From Chromatiales bacterium (lineage in GTDB: Bacteria; Pseudomonadota; Gammaproteobacteria; Thiohalomonadales; Thiohalomonadaceae): 64,000 bases of DNA. The translations under genes were made by a program, and so were the position numbers. Numbering within the stretch: position 1 is the stretch's first letter; every line of letters begins with the position of its first letter. The DNA lies in assembly GCA_003251535.1 (NCBI GenBank), contig QKFD01000026.1, forward strand, positions 17,843 to 81,842, read 5' to 3'. The notes under the pieces were generated by a model. That model did no database searches. It had not been told where the DNA came from and saw only the letters and a program-made list of their open reading frames with translations. Below, piece after piece: positions 54,168-63,637 of this stretch.

Positions 54168-57100
54168 ATGGCAGATTGGCATAGAGGGTCGCAGGTCGTG
54201 GGTAGAGCCATCCGTTGTTTAGGTCAGTTGCTGGCTGTAGGGGTTGTCGTCTTGGGGCTGTCGTCACCGGCGGTGGCGGCACTCTCGGCGCCAGTGGAGC
54301 GCGGCTTGGGGTGGTTGGCGGCCCAGGTGCAGGCAGACGGAACAGTGGCGGCGGAGGCGGCCTCGGGTGCCACCCCACTACAGGCGCGGAGCGAGGTGGA
54401 GACCACCCTGCGGCTGCTGGGGAGTGCCCAGCCGGCCTTGACCGAGGCGGTGGGGGGGGACCCGCGCAGTGATACCGAGGCGTTGGCGCGGCGGATCATC
54501 GCCCTGGCCCGCAGCGGTGGTGACAGCACGGCCCTGCTCAACGAGTTGGGTGAGCGCCAGCTGGCCGACGGCGGCCTCCCTAGCGACGCCAACCACAACA
54601 GCAACGCCCTGGATACCGCTTGGGCATTGGCGGCCTGGAAGAGCCAAGGCAGTAGCGGTGAGGCGGTGCAGCGGGCGGTCTCCTATCTGGTCAACAGCAT
54701 TAATGAGGATGGCGGTTTCTCCGCCTCCGTGGCGGACCCCGCCAGCGATCTCTACACCACCGCCCAGGTGGTTGAGCAGCTACAGCGTTACAGCCAGACC
54801 TTCGCCATCGCCGCCACCCTAGAGCAGACCCGCCTGTGGTTGCTCTCCGCCCAGAGCGACGGTAGCTACCGCGACTCACTGGAGAACGCCGTGGCGGCGT
54901 TGGCACTGCTGGCCATCACCCCAGATGCCTCGCAGTATGGTGGGGCGATCAACGCCCTACTAGTGGCACAGCAGGCGGATGGTAGCTGGGAGGGGGATCT
55001 CTACATCACCGCCCTGGCCCTGCGGGCGCTGTTCCTGGCCGATGGCGGGGCGAGCGCCACCTCCGGTGCCTTGCGTTTCAGCGTGGTGGACGCCAATAGC
55101 CAACAGCCTCTCTACGGCGCTGTGGCCCAGTTGTCAGAGTTGGGTCTACAGGCCCAATCCAATAGCGATGGCCTGGTGACCCTCAACGAGGTGGCCGCCG
55201 GCAGCTACAGCCTGACCCTTGCCAAGGCGGGCTATAGCTCCGTGGTGGTCTCTGGGATCACGGTGGCGGCCGGGGAGATCACCGATCTCGGTGAGATCGC
55301 CCTCGCACCGCAAGCGGGCACTGTCACCTTGCGCGGCGTGGTACAGGCGGCAGATAGCGGTGCCGCCTTGGCGACTGCCACAGTCGTGGTGGCCCCCGAA
55401 GGTGGCAGCGCCGAATGGCAGGCAGTGACCGATAGCCAGGGCCAGTTTGAGTTGGCTGGAGTGCCGGCCGGCACGCTGTTGCTGAGCGCCGCCAAACCGG
55501 GTTACGAGAGCGCCAGTGTCACCCTCAGCGCCAGTGCCGACCAGGTGGTGGAGCTGGGGGTCATCGCCCTCTCCCCGCTCGCTGAAGTCGCCAGTGTGCG
55601 TGGCGTGATAACCGATGGCGCGAGTGGTCTGCCACTGGCCGATGCCCAAATAAACCTGACCCTGGCGGGCGAGTTGGTCACCACCCTCAGCGCTGCTGAC
55701 GGTCGCTATGAGTTGACCGGTTTGGCGCCGGGGAGCGCCACCATTGAGGTGACCAAGACGGGCTATAGCCCGGTGAGCGCGAGCGCGGAGTTGGTGGGGG
55801 GCATGGAGGTGATCTTCTCGCCCAGCCTCTATACCGAGGGGAGTAGTCCCACCGACGCCACCCTGCGGGGTGAGGTGGTGGATGGGGCGGACGGGAGCGC
55901 CATCGCTGGCGCGCTGGTGACGGTAGGGAGTGCCACTACCACCAGTGCCGCCGATGGCAGCTTCCAGCTCGCTAGCCTGGCGACGGGCCCCTTCGCCATC
56001 AGCGTGGTCGCCGCAGACTATGCCCCCCTGAGTGCTACAGGGTCTCTCGCTCCGGGCCTCAATGACGTCGGTCAGCTGGCGCTGACCCAGAGCGCCCTGA
56101 CCAGCACGCTCTCTGGTGTTATCACCGATACGCTGAGTGGGATGCCGCTCAGCGGCGTGGTGGTGACCGAGCTGAGTAGTGGGCGCAAGGCGGTGACCGG
56201 CAGCGACGGCCGTTACCGCCTGACCGAGCTGACGGAGCGGGAGCTGACCCTATCGATCTCGGTGGCGGGTTACCACAGCCGCATCCTGTTGGTCAGCCTG
56301 CCGGCCATCGGCAGCCACACCTTTGACGTCGAACTGACCCCTTCGGCCGCCAGCGCCGTCACCATCTCCGAGGTGGGCACCAACGCCTCCTACTATCTGC
56401 CGGAGGAGGTGGCCACTGGCTGGATCACCCTCAACAACAGCAGCGGGGAGGAGGCCGAGGTGACGGTGCGGGTGTTGGTGATCAACGCCCAGGGGGAGAT
56501 CATCCGCGAGATCCAGCCGGTGCCTGGGTTGGGTGATGATCACCCGCCCGATCTACCGGTCGCCATTCCAGCGGCGGGGAGCAAAGATGTGCCGTTCGAG
56601 TGGTTTGTGCACGGTACTGCGGCGGGTTACTACCAGCTCTTGGCCCGCGCCAGCGATCTGGAGGGGCGCGTGGTGGCCGAGCGAGGCATCTCGGTACGGG
56701 TCGATGCCCTCAACCTAATCGGGGGCGGCATTACCCTCGATCCGCCCATCACCCAGGTGGGGACGACACCGGTGGCCATTACCGCCACGGTGGTCAACAA
56801 AGGGAACCTGCCGCTTGCCGCGGGGAACGTGCAGGTGGAGGTGATCCTGGAGAGTGCCGACACCTCTGATCTCAGCAGTTTGGTGCCTACGCTCAAAGGC
56901 GTGGCCGAGGGGGCGCCGCTCAACCGTTCGCGCGGGGCGGTGTTTGACGCCGCCGGCAACCTCTATTTCCTCAATCCCACCGAGCGCGCCATCCTGCGCT
57001 TGGCGACCGATGGCACTATCACACCCTATCTGGCGCTCTCGGTGAGTGAGGCGCCCAACCCGCTCCAGGACCTGGCCTTCAATAGCGCGGGCCAGCTGTT

Positions 57101-60100
57101 GGTGATCGACGTGCAGGACCGGCTCTACACCCTGGCCCCCGGGGCAGAGCCAAGCTACGTCACCACGGGTCTAGCGACGCAGCAGGGGATCGCCCTCAAC
57201 GCCAGCGGCCAGGTATTCATCAGTGGTACCAATGCCCAGGGCGAGGTGTTGACTCAGGTGGCGCCGCAGAGCGGCGCGACCGAGGTGCTGGTGAGCAATG
57301 GTCTGGCTACCCCTTATGGGGCGGTGGCCGACGCCGCCGGTAACCTCTATGTCACCAACTACGGTGATAACAGCCTGGTCAAGGTGAGGACCGACGGCGT
57401 TATTGTGCCGTTTGTTGAAGGGCTTGACCGGCCACGCGGTTTGACCCGTGACAGTGCCGGTAACCTCTATGTCGCCAACAGCGGCGACAACACCATCGTC
57501 AAGGTCACCCCGACGGGGGCGTTGTCGGTCTACGCCAGCGGTCTCGCCAATCCATATGACCTGCGTTTTGATGGCACCGGTAACCTGCTGGTGGTTAACA
57601 GTGGAGATAACTCCATCGCCAAGGTGGACCCCGCGGGGCAGGTCAGCCAGTTTGCCAAAAGCATCGCCTTCTCACCGGAGGGGATGCGTTACGACAGCGC
57701 CGGTAACCTCTACGTCGCCAATGAGGGTGACGGCACCCTGACCAAGATGGCGGCAGATGGTGTGGTCTCGGTCTTGACCACCCAGTTGGCAGGGCCCCGT
57801 GGGGTTGCGGTGGCGGCAACCGACGATGTGTATGTGGCCAGCGCCACGGCCGGGGCTATCACCCACGTTACCAGCAGCGGTACCACTACCCTCAGCAGTG
57901 GGTTAGCGACCCCCTATGGTGTGGCGCTGGATGATAGCGGTCAGCTCTTTGTTAGTGAGAGTGGCGCCGATCAGATCAGCCAGATCGATCGCGCCAATGG
58001 GGCACAGCAGGTGGTGGCAAAATCGGCCTTCGACGCGCCAGTGAAGGCGCGGACTGCGACCGATGGTACGACCTATGTGCTAGATCAGTTTGCACTGGTG
58101 CGCCTCTCGGCAGCCGGCAGTGAGGTGGTGGTTCCTGCCATCAACAGCGGGGTCGATTTTGCCTTCGACGGCAGCGGTGGCTTCTGGGTCTTGGATGGGG
58201 CTAGCTTCCTGAGGCACTACGATGCCGCCGGCCAGCAGCTGGCGAGCTATCATTCCGGCACGATCAAGACGATGGCTGTGGTCCCAGGGGATGCGGGGAT
58301 CTACTTCGGTGACTTTACGCTGAAGAACGTCTCCTATCTGGATGCAATGGGTAACGTCGCGCTGATCGCCTCGTTGAGTAGCAACCCCATCCTCATGGCG
58401 GCTGACCCGGCCGGTACCCTGGTGGTGGTACTCAACAACGGGGAGATCGTACGGGTGGCGCCCACTGGCTCAGTGAGCCCCATCACCACCCTACCCTATG
58501 TGAAGGCGCTGACCATCGCCGAGGATGGCACCCTCTATCTCGCTCGCTCCGGGGTGGCCGATTGGCTATGGGTTATGGACCCCTTCGGTACCCTCATCAC
58601 CTCCACCAGTGGACGCCGGACCCCGGCAGGTCTCGACTTTACCAATAGCGGCGATCTGCTGCTGGTAGAGACCAATCTACGGCAGCTGACGCAGTTTGGT
58701 CGGGACGGCACACTCAAAGAGTGGTTCAACGGCTTCCATACACCTAAGGACCTGGTCTGGAGTGGTACTGAGCTGACCTTTGCCGCCGACCGTGGTCTCT
58801 ACACCGTGGTGCCCGGCCAATGGCCGCGGCTGGTGCAGGAGCTGTCATCACTGAACTACCTCTCGGTGGCGGGAGGCGATCTCTACTACACCCTCACCAA
58901 CAAGATCTATCGGCGCAGCAGCGGGGGCAACGGCGTGTTGTGGGCCACGGCCACCGGGGTGAAAGGCATTGCTGCCCACCCCGCGGGGGGGATGGCCTAC
59001 GGTACGAATACGGGGCACGAGGTGCAGGTGTTGGATGCGGCGGCGCAGTCTGTCCGCTCCTATATCGGCCTCAATCGCCCCGAGGGGTTGGCCATCGATG
59101 GGGTGGGCAATCTATTCGTGGCCAATGGTGGGCACCAGAACCTCATCAAGATCTCCGCCGCTGGTACCCACGCCAGCACACTACTCAGCACCGGTGTCAT
59201 GCCCTGCGGCATGGGCTTCGACAGTAGTGGCAATCTGTTCTACTGCGGTCTCCCCGATGGGGGGGAGATGATGCTCTATCAATACCTCAACGGGGCAATC
59301 AAACTGTTGGGTAGCGGTGGAGAGGGGGCCATTGGCACCGCCCTCAATGTGAATGGGCGCATCTACACCATCCACCAAGATGGGTTTGTCCGCCAGCTCG
59401 ATGCGACCGCAAGAACCCTGGAGCCCTATGCGGCCGGTTTGGGGGGCGCGCGTGGGATCGCGGTAGGGCCTGATCAGGCGATCTATATCGCCGGTGGTAG
59501 CAGTAGCAGTGTGGTGCGTTACAGCGGTGGTGGGGTCTCCCTGGTCAAGAGCGATCTGGTGATGCCGGAGTCGCTCGCCTTCGACGCGGATGGAGGCCTC
59601 TACGTCGGTGGCGCCAGCGGTGAGTTGGTGCAGATTGATAGCTCGGGTAGTGCCAGCTGGGTTCAGGCCATTAATGACCTGCTGCGCGGTAAGCAGTTGG
59701 ATGGTCTAGCGGTGGCCGATGATGGGCGGCTGCATATCGTAAGCAGCAGTCAACCCTCTATCTACCAGCTGCAGCTGCCGGAGCGGAGTGAACTGCCAGA
59801 GGCCGGTAGCGTGGTCTACACCCAACAGATGGCACTGCCGGCGCTGGCATTGGGAGAGGCGGCACCGGTGATCAACTTTGGTCAGTGGTCACCCCCCTTT
59901 GCGGGTGAGTTCCGGGTGCGGCTCAGTGCGGTCGATCCACAGGTTGACGGCAGTATGGTCAACGCTATCCATGTGGGGCCGCACGCCGAGGGCCACATCT
60001 TCACCGACCGGACGGAGTTGGCCGCAGGTGAAACCACGGTGGGGATCGCCATTGGGGTGCAGGGGGCCGACAACACAGAGCTTTCCCGGTCCGACCCCGA

Positions 60101-63100
60101 TAACATCGAACGACTCGTGCCCATGCGCACGGTGTTTAACGCAGGCGTTTTCCGTTCACTTGCCGTGGATCGTGACGGTGTTATCTACGCCGCCCGCGTC
60201 GGTGGTATCGCCCGCTTTGCACCAAGTGAGAACTATGAGCTGGAGTGGCTGGCGGAGATACCGACCATCGCCAATAGCCAGGACAATCCGGTTGTGGTTG
60301 ACCAGGACAATAACGTCTACGTCTATGACCAGCGACAGGGTGCCTTACTGCGTATCACCCAAGCCGGTGTGGTGACGGTGGTGACGCCGGTAGATGGGGC
60401 GGTGATGGGGTTGGCCATCAACCGACTGGGCGAACTGTTCATGCTCGGGGAGCGGGCCATCTATCGGGTGACAAGCGATGGGCACATGACGGAGTTTAAT
60501 AGCTCAGGCGTTATTGAACCCGACTCTCTGACCATCGATGGCAAAGACAATCTCTATGTCATGAATGCGGGTCATATCATCACTAAGATCACCCCCGAGG
60601 GGGAGTCGAGTGTTGTGCTGCGCCCCAATGAAGACAATGAGCCCATCTTTGAGTATGAAGGCGTCAATATTGCGGGCAACTGCAACGGTAATCTGTTCTT
60701 AAAAACAACCTGGTGGAAGCGCTTCGGACAGGTGGGTGGTGAGGAGCATACCCTCACGCAATTGGCCGGTGGTAGCTACCAGGTCTCTAGCGTTTTCGAT
60801 GCCCGGGCGCTGACACCAGAGATTATTGATATCGATCACATGGTGTTCGATTTCTATAGTCACTCTCTCTACTTCTCCAATGACGCCACTGACTCCTACA
60901 TCCACCGGATGCCGGTGCTCTGCGGCGAGGTGAGTGTTGATCTCCACATTGTGCTCCCGCCCGGTCAGCGTGCCACCGGCTTCAACATCGCCCCCACGGC
61001 GCAGATCGAGCGGGCCGACGGCGCCACCGAATATATCTGGGGGCTGGCGGATGACTGGGTGCAGCAGGGTGAGAAGGTGCGCTTTGACACCGTGCTGGGC
61101 GATCTTGTCCTGGGTGAGGAGCGGCCCCTGGCGCAGGAGGCGTTCCTGCTCTTCAGGAACAGCTTTGTGCCGGGTGAGGTGCGTTCCCCCATCACCATCC
61201 CCTCACTGCCGGTGACGGGCTTGGTGGCGCTCAGCGTGAGCAGCGACAAACCGGCCTACCCTGCCCACACCAATGCGCTCATCGTGGCGGATATGGCCAA
61301 CCCCAACCCGTTTGCGGTGGAGGGGCAGCTGACGCTCGATCTCTATGACGCCGCCGGTGTGTGGGTGGAGCGACTGCTGGAGTCGTCGGCGACCATTCAG
61401 GCACAGCATTGGTTGTCGCTGAGTCCGGCCCCCGCCTTCAACACCGGCGAGTATGCGGCGGGGAGTTATCGGGTAGAGGCAACGCTGAGTGACCACAACG
61501 GCGTGCTGCTGGCCCAGGGTGAGAACTCGTTTGAGATCACCAGCGGCAGCGCTGGGCAGACGGAGCTGAGTGCCACCCTGGCGGTGGACCAGGCGAGCTA
61601 TCAGCCCTATCAGCCGGTGACCATCTCCAGCCAGATCACCAATCTGACGGCCAATCTTGCGTTCGCTGACCTGACCGTCGTGGTGAGCCTAAAGGGGCCG
61701 CAGGGTGATGAGCTGTTCCACGCCGAGCACCCCATCGCCCAGCTGGCCGGGGGCAGCCTGTTGGAGCTGAGCTGGCTCTATGAGCAGACCAATGGCGCGG
61801 CAGGCAGCTACCAGGTGGAGCTGACCATCCTCGATGCTGCGGGCACCCCCCTCTATACCACCCAGACGGGGTTCAGCGTTGACTCTAGTGAACAGAGCGG
61901 TGCCGGGTTGCAGGGTGAGGTGAGTGTCAGCTCGACCTTAGTGCCGCTAGGCAAGCCATTGACGATCTCGGTCACCCTGGAGAACCAGGGCAATGCCGAT
62001 ATCACCGCGCTGCCGGTGACGCTGCGGATAGTTGAGCGGCAGTCGCTAACGGAGGTGGCGCAGTGGGACTACAGCGTCGCGGTGGCCATGGGCGCCACCT
62101 TCTCCACCACTGCCAGTTGGTTGGCAGTGGAGCCGGTCGATGCCCGTTATCTAGTGCTGCTCACGGCCACCCTCCAGGGGGATGAGCGGCTGCTGGGTCA
62201 GGCCGGATTCCAGGTGGGCGATCGGCTGGTGGAGTTGGATGTCGATCAACACTTCGTCAACGACACCCGTCTGCTGGTATTGGCGGGCTGTGGCGAGGCG
62301 CTGGACGACAGCAAGACGAGCGGACTCGCTGCCTGCACCGAGGCCCGGGCCCAGGCGATGGACCTATTGTTGAGCGAGTTGGCGGTGGAGCACCGCATCA
62401 CCACCGATACGGCGAGCTTCGAGCAGGCGCTCCGCAGCGGGCTCTACAACACCTACTGGCTCTCGGCGCGGATCCCGAAGCTGCCAGACACCCTGGCGGA
62501 GGAGCTGCGCGAGGCGATCTTCCGTGGGCAAGGCCTGCTGGATGATGGCGACCACGACGAGCGCAATAAGCTGCTGGATGAGGTGCCGGGTATCGACTAC
62601 CAGGGCAAGCTGGGGAGCCGCGATCAGACCATCACATTGAGCGGTGGCCTGTTCGGTAATGGCGAACTGGCGAGCCTGGGACAGGCGCTGAAGTTGGTGC
62701 TGGCAGGTGGAACCCAGGAGGCGACGGTACCGGGCAACGGCAAGAAGGATAGCCTGCCGGCCATCGTCAGCCGGAGCTATGGCGACGGCCGCGCCCTCCT
62801 GTTTGGCTTCGACTTGATGGGGAGCCTGACGGTAGATCCGCGTTGGCGCCAGCTGCTGGTCAGCGCCTTGACGTATATCACGCCACCGGCGCCGACCAGC
62901 CCGCTGGTGGCCGGTAGTTACCTCACGCTCAACACCGAGGTGACCAACCGGGCAGCAGCCGTGGAGGCCGCGGTGAGCGTGCAGCTGCCAGCCACAGCGA
63001 CAACCCTACTCAGCGATCCGCAGGCGGAGGAGTCAGAGGGCGTAGTGCAGTGGGTGTTCCCGCTGGCGGAGGGGGCAAGCGAGACCCTGCGACTGGCGTT

Positions 63101-63485
63101 TGCCGCACCCAATGCGGCGGGCGACTACGAACTGCGCACGGAACTCGGTAGCGTCGAGGACGGGGTGGTTGTCCCCTACGGTGAACCGCTCATCCTGCCA
63201 TTCACCCTCACCTCGGCAGGGCCCACGCTGGTCGCGGCCCGCGCCAGCCTGGCGTCGCTGGTGTTGAGTAATAAGCAGGAGCGGCGGTCGCTGGATGCGG
63301 CGCTATTGGCCCTCAGTAGTGCAGAGCAGCAGCTGGCCGCAGCGGCCTACGCCGCCGCCATCGATGCACTCATCGAGGCGATCGACGCGGTGCGGGCCAT
63401 CGAATCGGTGGACCTCCAAGCGGTGCGGCGTTCGCTCGATGATGTGCTGTTTGAGGCGCAGTGGCGTTGGTTTGAGGTGCAGTGA
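54168..63485 (+). CDS. Giant secreted multidomain protein (toroid, CarboxypepD-reg repeats, NHL propeller, Ig-like, amidotransferase-like)
   Basis: About 3,105 residues from ATG 54168; TTG 54132 is an alternative. Signal peptide core LLAVGVVVLGLSSPAVAA. Visible modules: (1) helical repeats to nt 55050 with QADGSW/QSDGSY motifs, like the alpha/alpha toroid of prenyltransferase/squalene-cyclase proteins; (2) five carboxypeptidase-regulatory-like units (nt 55057-56345); (3) an Ig/CARDB-like region; (4) many NHL-type units (nt about 56930-59790) with AGNLYVANSGDNTIVKV texture; (5) an Ig-like return, then a second propeller (60100-60930); (6) several CARDB-like domains (61200-62200); (7) a domain with LLVLAGCGE and GDGRALLFGFD, like ThuA/GATase1 folds; (8) a helical tail. 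No enzyme activity can be claimed. Confidence 0.85.
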   Translation: MADWHRGSQVVGRAIRCLGQLLAVGVVVLGLSSPAVAALSAPVERGLGWLAAQVQADGTVAAEAASGATPLQARSEVETTLRLLGSAQPALTEAVGGDPRSDTEALARRIIALARSGGDSTALLNELGERQLADGGLPSDANHNSNALDTAWALAAWKSQGSSGEAVQRAVSYLVNSINEDGGFSASVADPASDLYTTAQVVEQLQRYSQTFAIAATLEQTRLWLLSAQSDGSYRDSLENAVAALALLAITPDASQYGGAINALLVAQQADGSWEGDLYITALALRALFLADGGASATSGALRFSVVDANSQQPLYGAVAQLSELGLQAQSNSDGLVTLNEVAAGSYSLTLAKAGYSSVVVSGITVAAGEITDLGEIALAPQAGTVTLRGVVQAADSGAALATATVVVAPEGGSAEWQAVTDSQGQFELAGVPAGTLLLSAAKPGYESASVTLSASADQVVELGVIALSPLAEVASVRGVITDGASGLPLADAQINLTLAGELVTTLSAADGRYELTGLAPGSATIEVTKTGYSPVSASAELVGGMEVIFSPSLYTEGSSPTDATLRGEVVDGADGSAIAGALVTVGSATTTSAADGSFQLASLATGPFAISVVAADYAPLSATGSLAPGLNDVGQLALTQSALTSTLSGVITDTLSGMPLSGVVVTELSSGRKAVTGSDGRYRLTELTERELTLSISVAGYHSRILLVSLPAIGSHTFDVELTPSAASAVTISEVGTNASYYLPEEVATGWITLNNSSGEEAEVTVRVLVINAQGEIIREIQPVPGLGDDHPPDLPVAIPAAGSKDVPFEWFVHGTAAGYYQLLARASDLEGRVVAERGISVRVDALNLIGGGITLDPPITQVGTTPVAITATVVNKGNLPLAAGNVQVEVILESADTSDLSSLVPTLKGVAEGAPLNRSRGAVFDAAGNLYFLNPTERAILRLATDGTITPYLALSVSEAPNPLQDLAFNSAGQLLVIDVQDRLYTLAPGAEPSYVTTGLATQQGIALNASGQVFISGTNAQGEVLTQVAPQSGATEVLVSNGLATPYGAVADAAGNLYVTNYGDNSLVKVRTDGVIVPFVEGLDRPRGLTRDSAGNLYVANSGDNTIVKVTPTGALSVYASGLANPYDLRFDGTGNLLVVNSGDNSIAKVDPAGQVSQFAKSIAFSPEGMRYDSAGNLYVANEGDGTLTKMAADGVVSVLTTQLAGPRGVAVAATDDVYVASATAGAITHVTSSGTTTLSSGLATPYGVALDDSGQLFVSESGADQISQIDRANGAQQVVAKSAFDAPVKARTATDGTTYVLDQFALVRLSAAGSEVVVPAINSGVDFAFDGSGGFWVLDGASFLRHYDAAGQQLASYHSGTIKTMAVVPGDAGIYFGDFTLKNVSYLDAMGNVALIASLSSNPILMAADPAGTLVVVLNNGEIVRVAPTGSVSPITTLPYVKALTIAEDGTLYLARSGVADWLWVMDPFGTLITSTSGRRTPAGLDFTNSGDLLLVETNLRQLTQFGRDGTLKEWFNGFHTPKDLVWSGTELTFAADRGLYTVVPGQWPRLVQELSSLNYLSVAGGDLYYTLTNKIYRRSSGGNGVLWATATGVKGIAAHPAGGMAYGTNTGHEVQVLDAAAQSVRSYIGLNRPEGLAIDGVGNLFVANGGHQNLIKISAAGTHASTLLSTGVMPCGMGFDSSGNLFYCGLPDGGEMMLYQYLNGAIKLLGSGGEGAIGTALNVNGRIYTIHQDGFVRQLDATARTLEPYAAGLGGARGIAVGPDQAIYIAGGSSSSVVRYSGGGVSLVKSDLVMPESLAFDADGGLYVGGASGELVQIDSSGSASWVQAINDLLRGKQLDGLAVADDGRLHIVSSSQPSIYQLQLPERSELPEAGSVVYTQQMALPALALGEAAPVINFGQWSPPFAGEFRVRLSAVDPQVDGSMVNAIHVGPHAEGHIFTDRTELAAGETTVGIAIGVQGADNTELSRSDPDNIERLVPMRTVFNAGVFRSLAVDRDGVIYAARVGGIARFAPSENYELEWLAEIPTIANSQDNPVVVDQDNNVYVYDQRQGALLRITQAGVVTVVTPVDGAVMGLAINRLGELFMLGERAIYRVTSDGHMTEFNSSGVIEPDSLTIDGKDNLYVMNAGHIITKITPEGESSVVLRPNEDNEPIFEYEGVNIAGNCNGNLFLKTTWWKRFGQVGGEEHTLTQLAGGSYQVSSVFDARALTPEIIDIDHMVFDFYSHSLYFSNDATDSYIHRMPVLCGEVSVDLHIVLPPGQRATGFNIAPTAQIERADGATEYIWGLADDWVQQGEKVRFDTVLGDLVLGEERPLAQEAFLLFRNSFVPGEVRSPITIPSLPVTGLVALSVSSDKPAYPAHTNALIVADMANPNPFAVEGQLTLDLYDAAGVWVERLLESSATIQAQHWLSLSPAPAFNTGEYAAGSYRVEATLSDHNGVLLAQGENSFEITSGSAGQTELSATLAVDQASYQPYQPVTISSQITNLTANLAFADLTVVVSLKGPQGDELFHAEHPIAQLAGGSLLELSWLYEQTNGAAGSYQVELTILDAAGTPLYTTQTGFSVDSSEQSGAGLQGEVSVSSTLVPLGKPLTISVTLENQGNADITALPVTLRIVERQSLTEVAQWDYSVAVAMGATFSTTASWLAVEPVDARYLVLLTATLQGDERLLGQAGFQVGDRLVELDVDQHFVNDTRLLVLAGCGEALDDSKTSGLAACTEARAQAMDLLLSELAVEHRITTDTASFEQALRSGLYNTYWLSARIPKLPDTLAEELREAIFRGQGLLDDGDHDERNKLLDEVPGIDYQGKLGSRDQTITLSGGLFGNGELASLGQALKLVLAGGTQEATVPGNGKKDSLPAIVSRSYGDGRALLFGFDLMGSLTVDPRWRQLLVSALTYITPPAPTSPLVAGSYLTLNTEVTNRAAAVEAAVSVQLPATATTLLSDPQAEESEGVVQWVFPLAEGASETLRLAFAAPNAAGDYELRTELGSVEDGVVVPYGEPLILPFTLTSAGPTLVAARASLASLVLSNKQERRSLDAALLALSSAEQQLAAAAYAAAIDALIEAIDAVRAIESVDLQAVRRSLDDVLFEAQWRWFEVQ
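55057..56345 (+). repeat. Five carboxypeptidase-regulatory-like domain repeats in the giant gene
   Basis: Units of about 83-88 residues start near nt 55057, 55315, 55580, 55845 and 56092. Each has the order G.V.DA.SG.PL..A.V, then DG.(Y/F).L..L..G and a closing A.GY....... stretch (examples: GVITDGASGLPLADAQI; GVITDTLSGMPLSGVVV). These beta-sandwich units are common spacers in large secreted proteins. DNA identity between units is low, so they are old duplications. Confidence 0.75.
56930..59790 (+). repeat. NHL/SMP-30-type beta-propeller repeat region in the giant gene
   Basis: Units of about 40 residues repeat the pattern G..xD..GNLYVAN.GDN.I.KV...G. Some units stay close at DNA level: the stretch GCCGGTAACCTCTA recurs near 57345, 57465 and 57700. 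Later units are more diverged (SSGNLFYCGLPDG). The number of units is far more than one six-bladed propeller needs, so two or more propellers are likely in tandem. Confidence 0.75.
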
Positions 63486-63506
63486 GTCGTTGCGCTGGTT
63501 CGCAAC

Positions 63507-63540
63507 GGGTGCGGGCCGCTTAACCGAGCGGCCCGCACCC
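63507..63540 (+). terminator. Long hairpin after the giant gene
   Basis: A perfect 13-bp stem (63507-63519 with 63528-63540, 8-nt loop) lies 22 bp after the stop codon. No T run follows. It is one of two tandem hairpins before the next gene. Confidence 0.5.
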
Positions 63541-63556
63541 GCCAAGTGGTAGCACC

Positions 63557-63586
63557 CGAACTGCCCGGCCATGGGCGGGCAGTTCG
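63557..63586 (+). terminator. Second tandem hairpin before the next secreted gene
   Basis: A perfect 11-bp stem (63557-63567 with 63576-63586, 8-nt loop) lies 16 bp after the first hairpin and 51 bp before the next start codon. The pair may reduce readthrough or protect mRNA ends; no T run is present. Confidence 0.45.
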
Positions 63587-63637
63587 AGTAGAGATTGAAT
63601 CCATCGGCCCCTGAGGGCCCCCCAAGAGATTGCCAAG

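Noticed and set aside
53972..54184. 70-codon plus-strand frame before the giant gene
   Set aside because: No ribosome binding site, no recognisable product, and it overlaps the giant gene's start in another frame.
57300..57760. CRISPR-like or tandem DNA repeat array
   Set aside because: The roughly 120-bp periodicity is in frame and encodes NHL-type propeller units; the spacers are coding and the repeats are degenerate.
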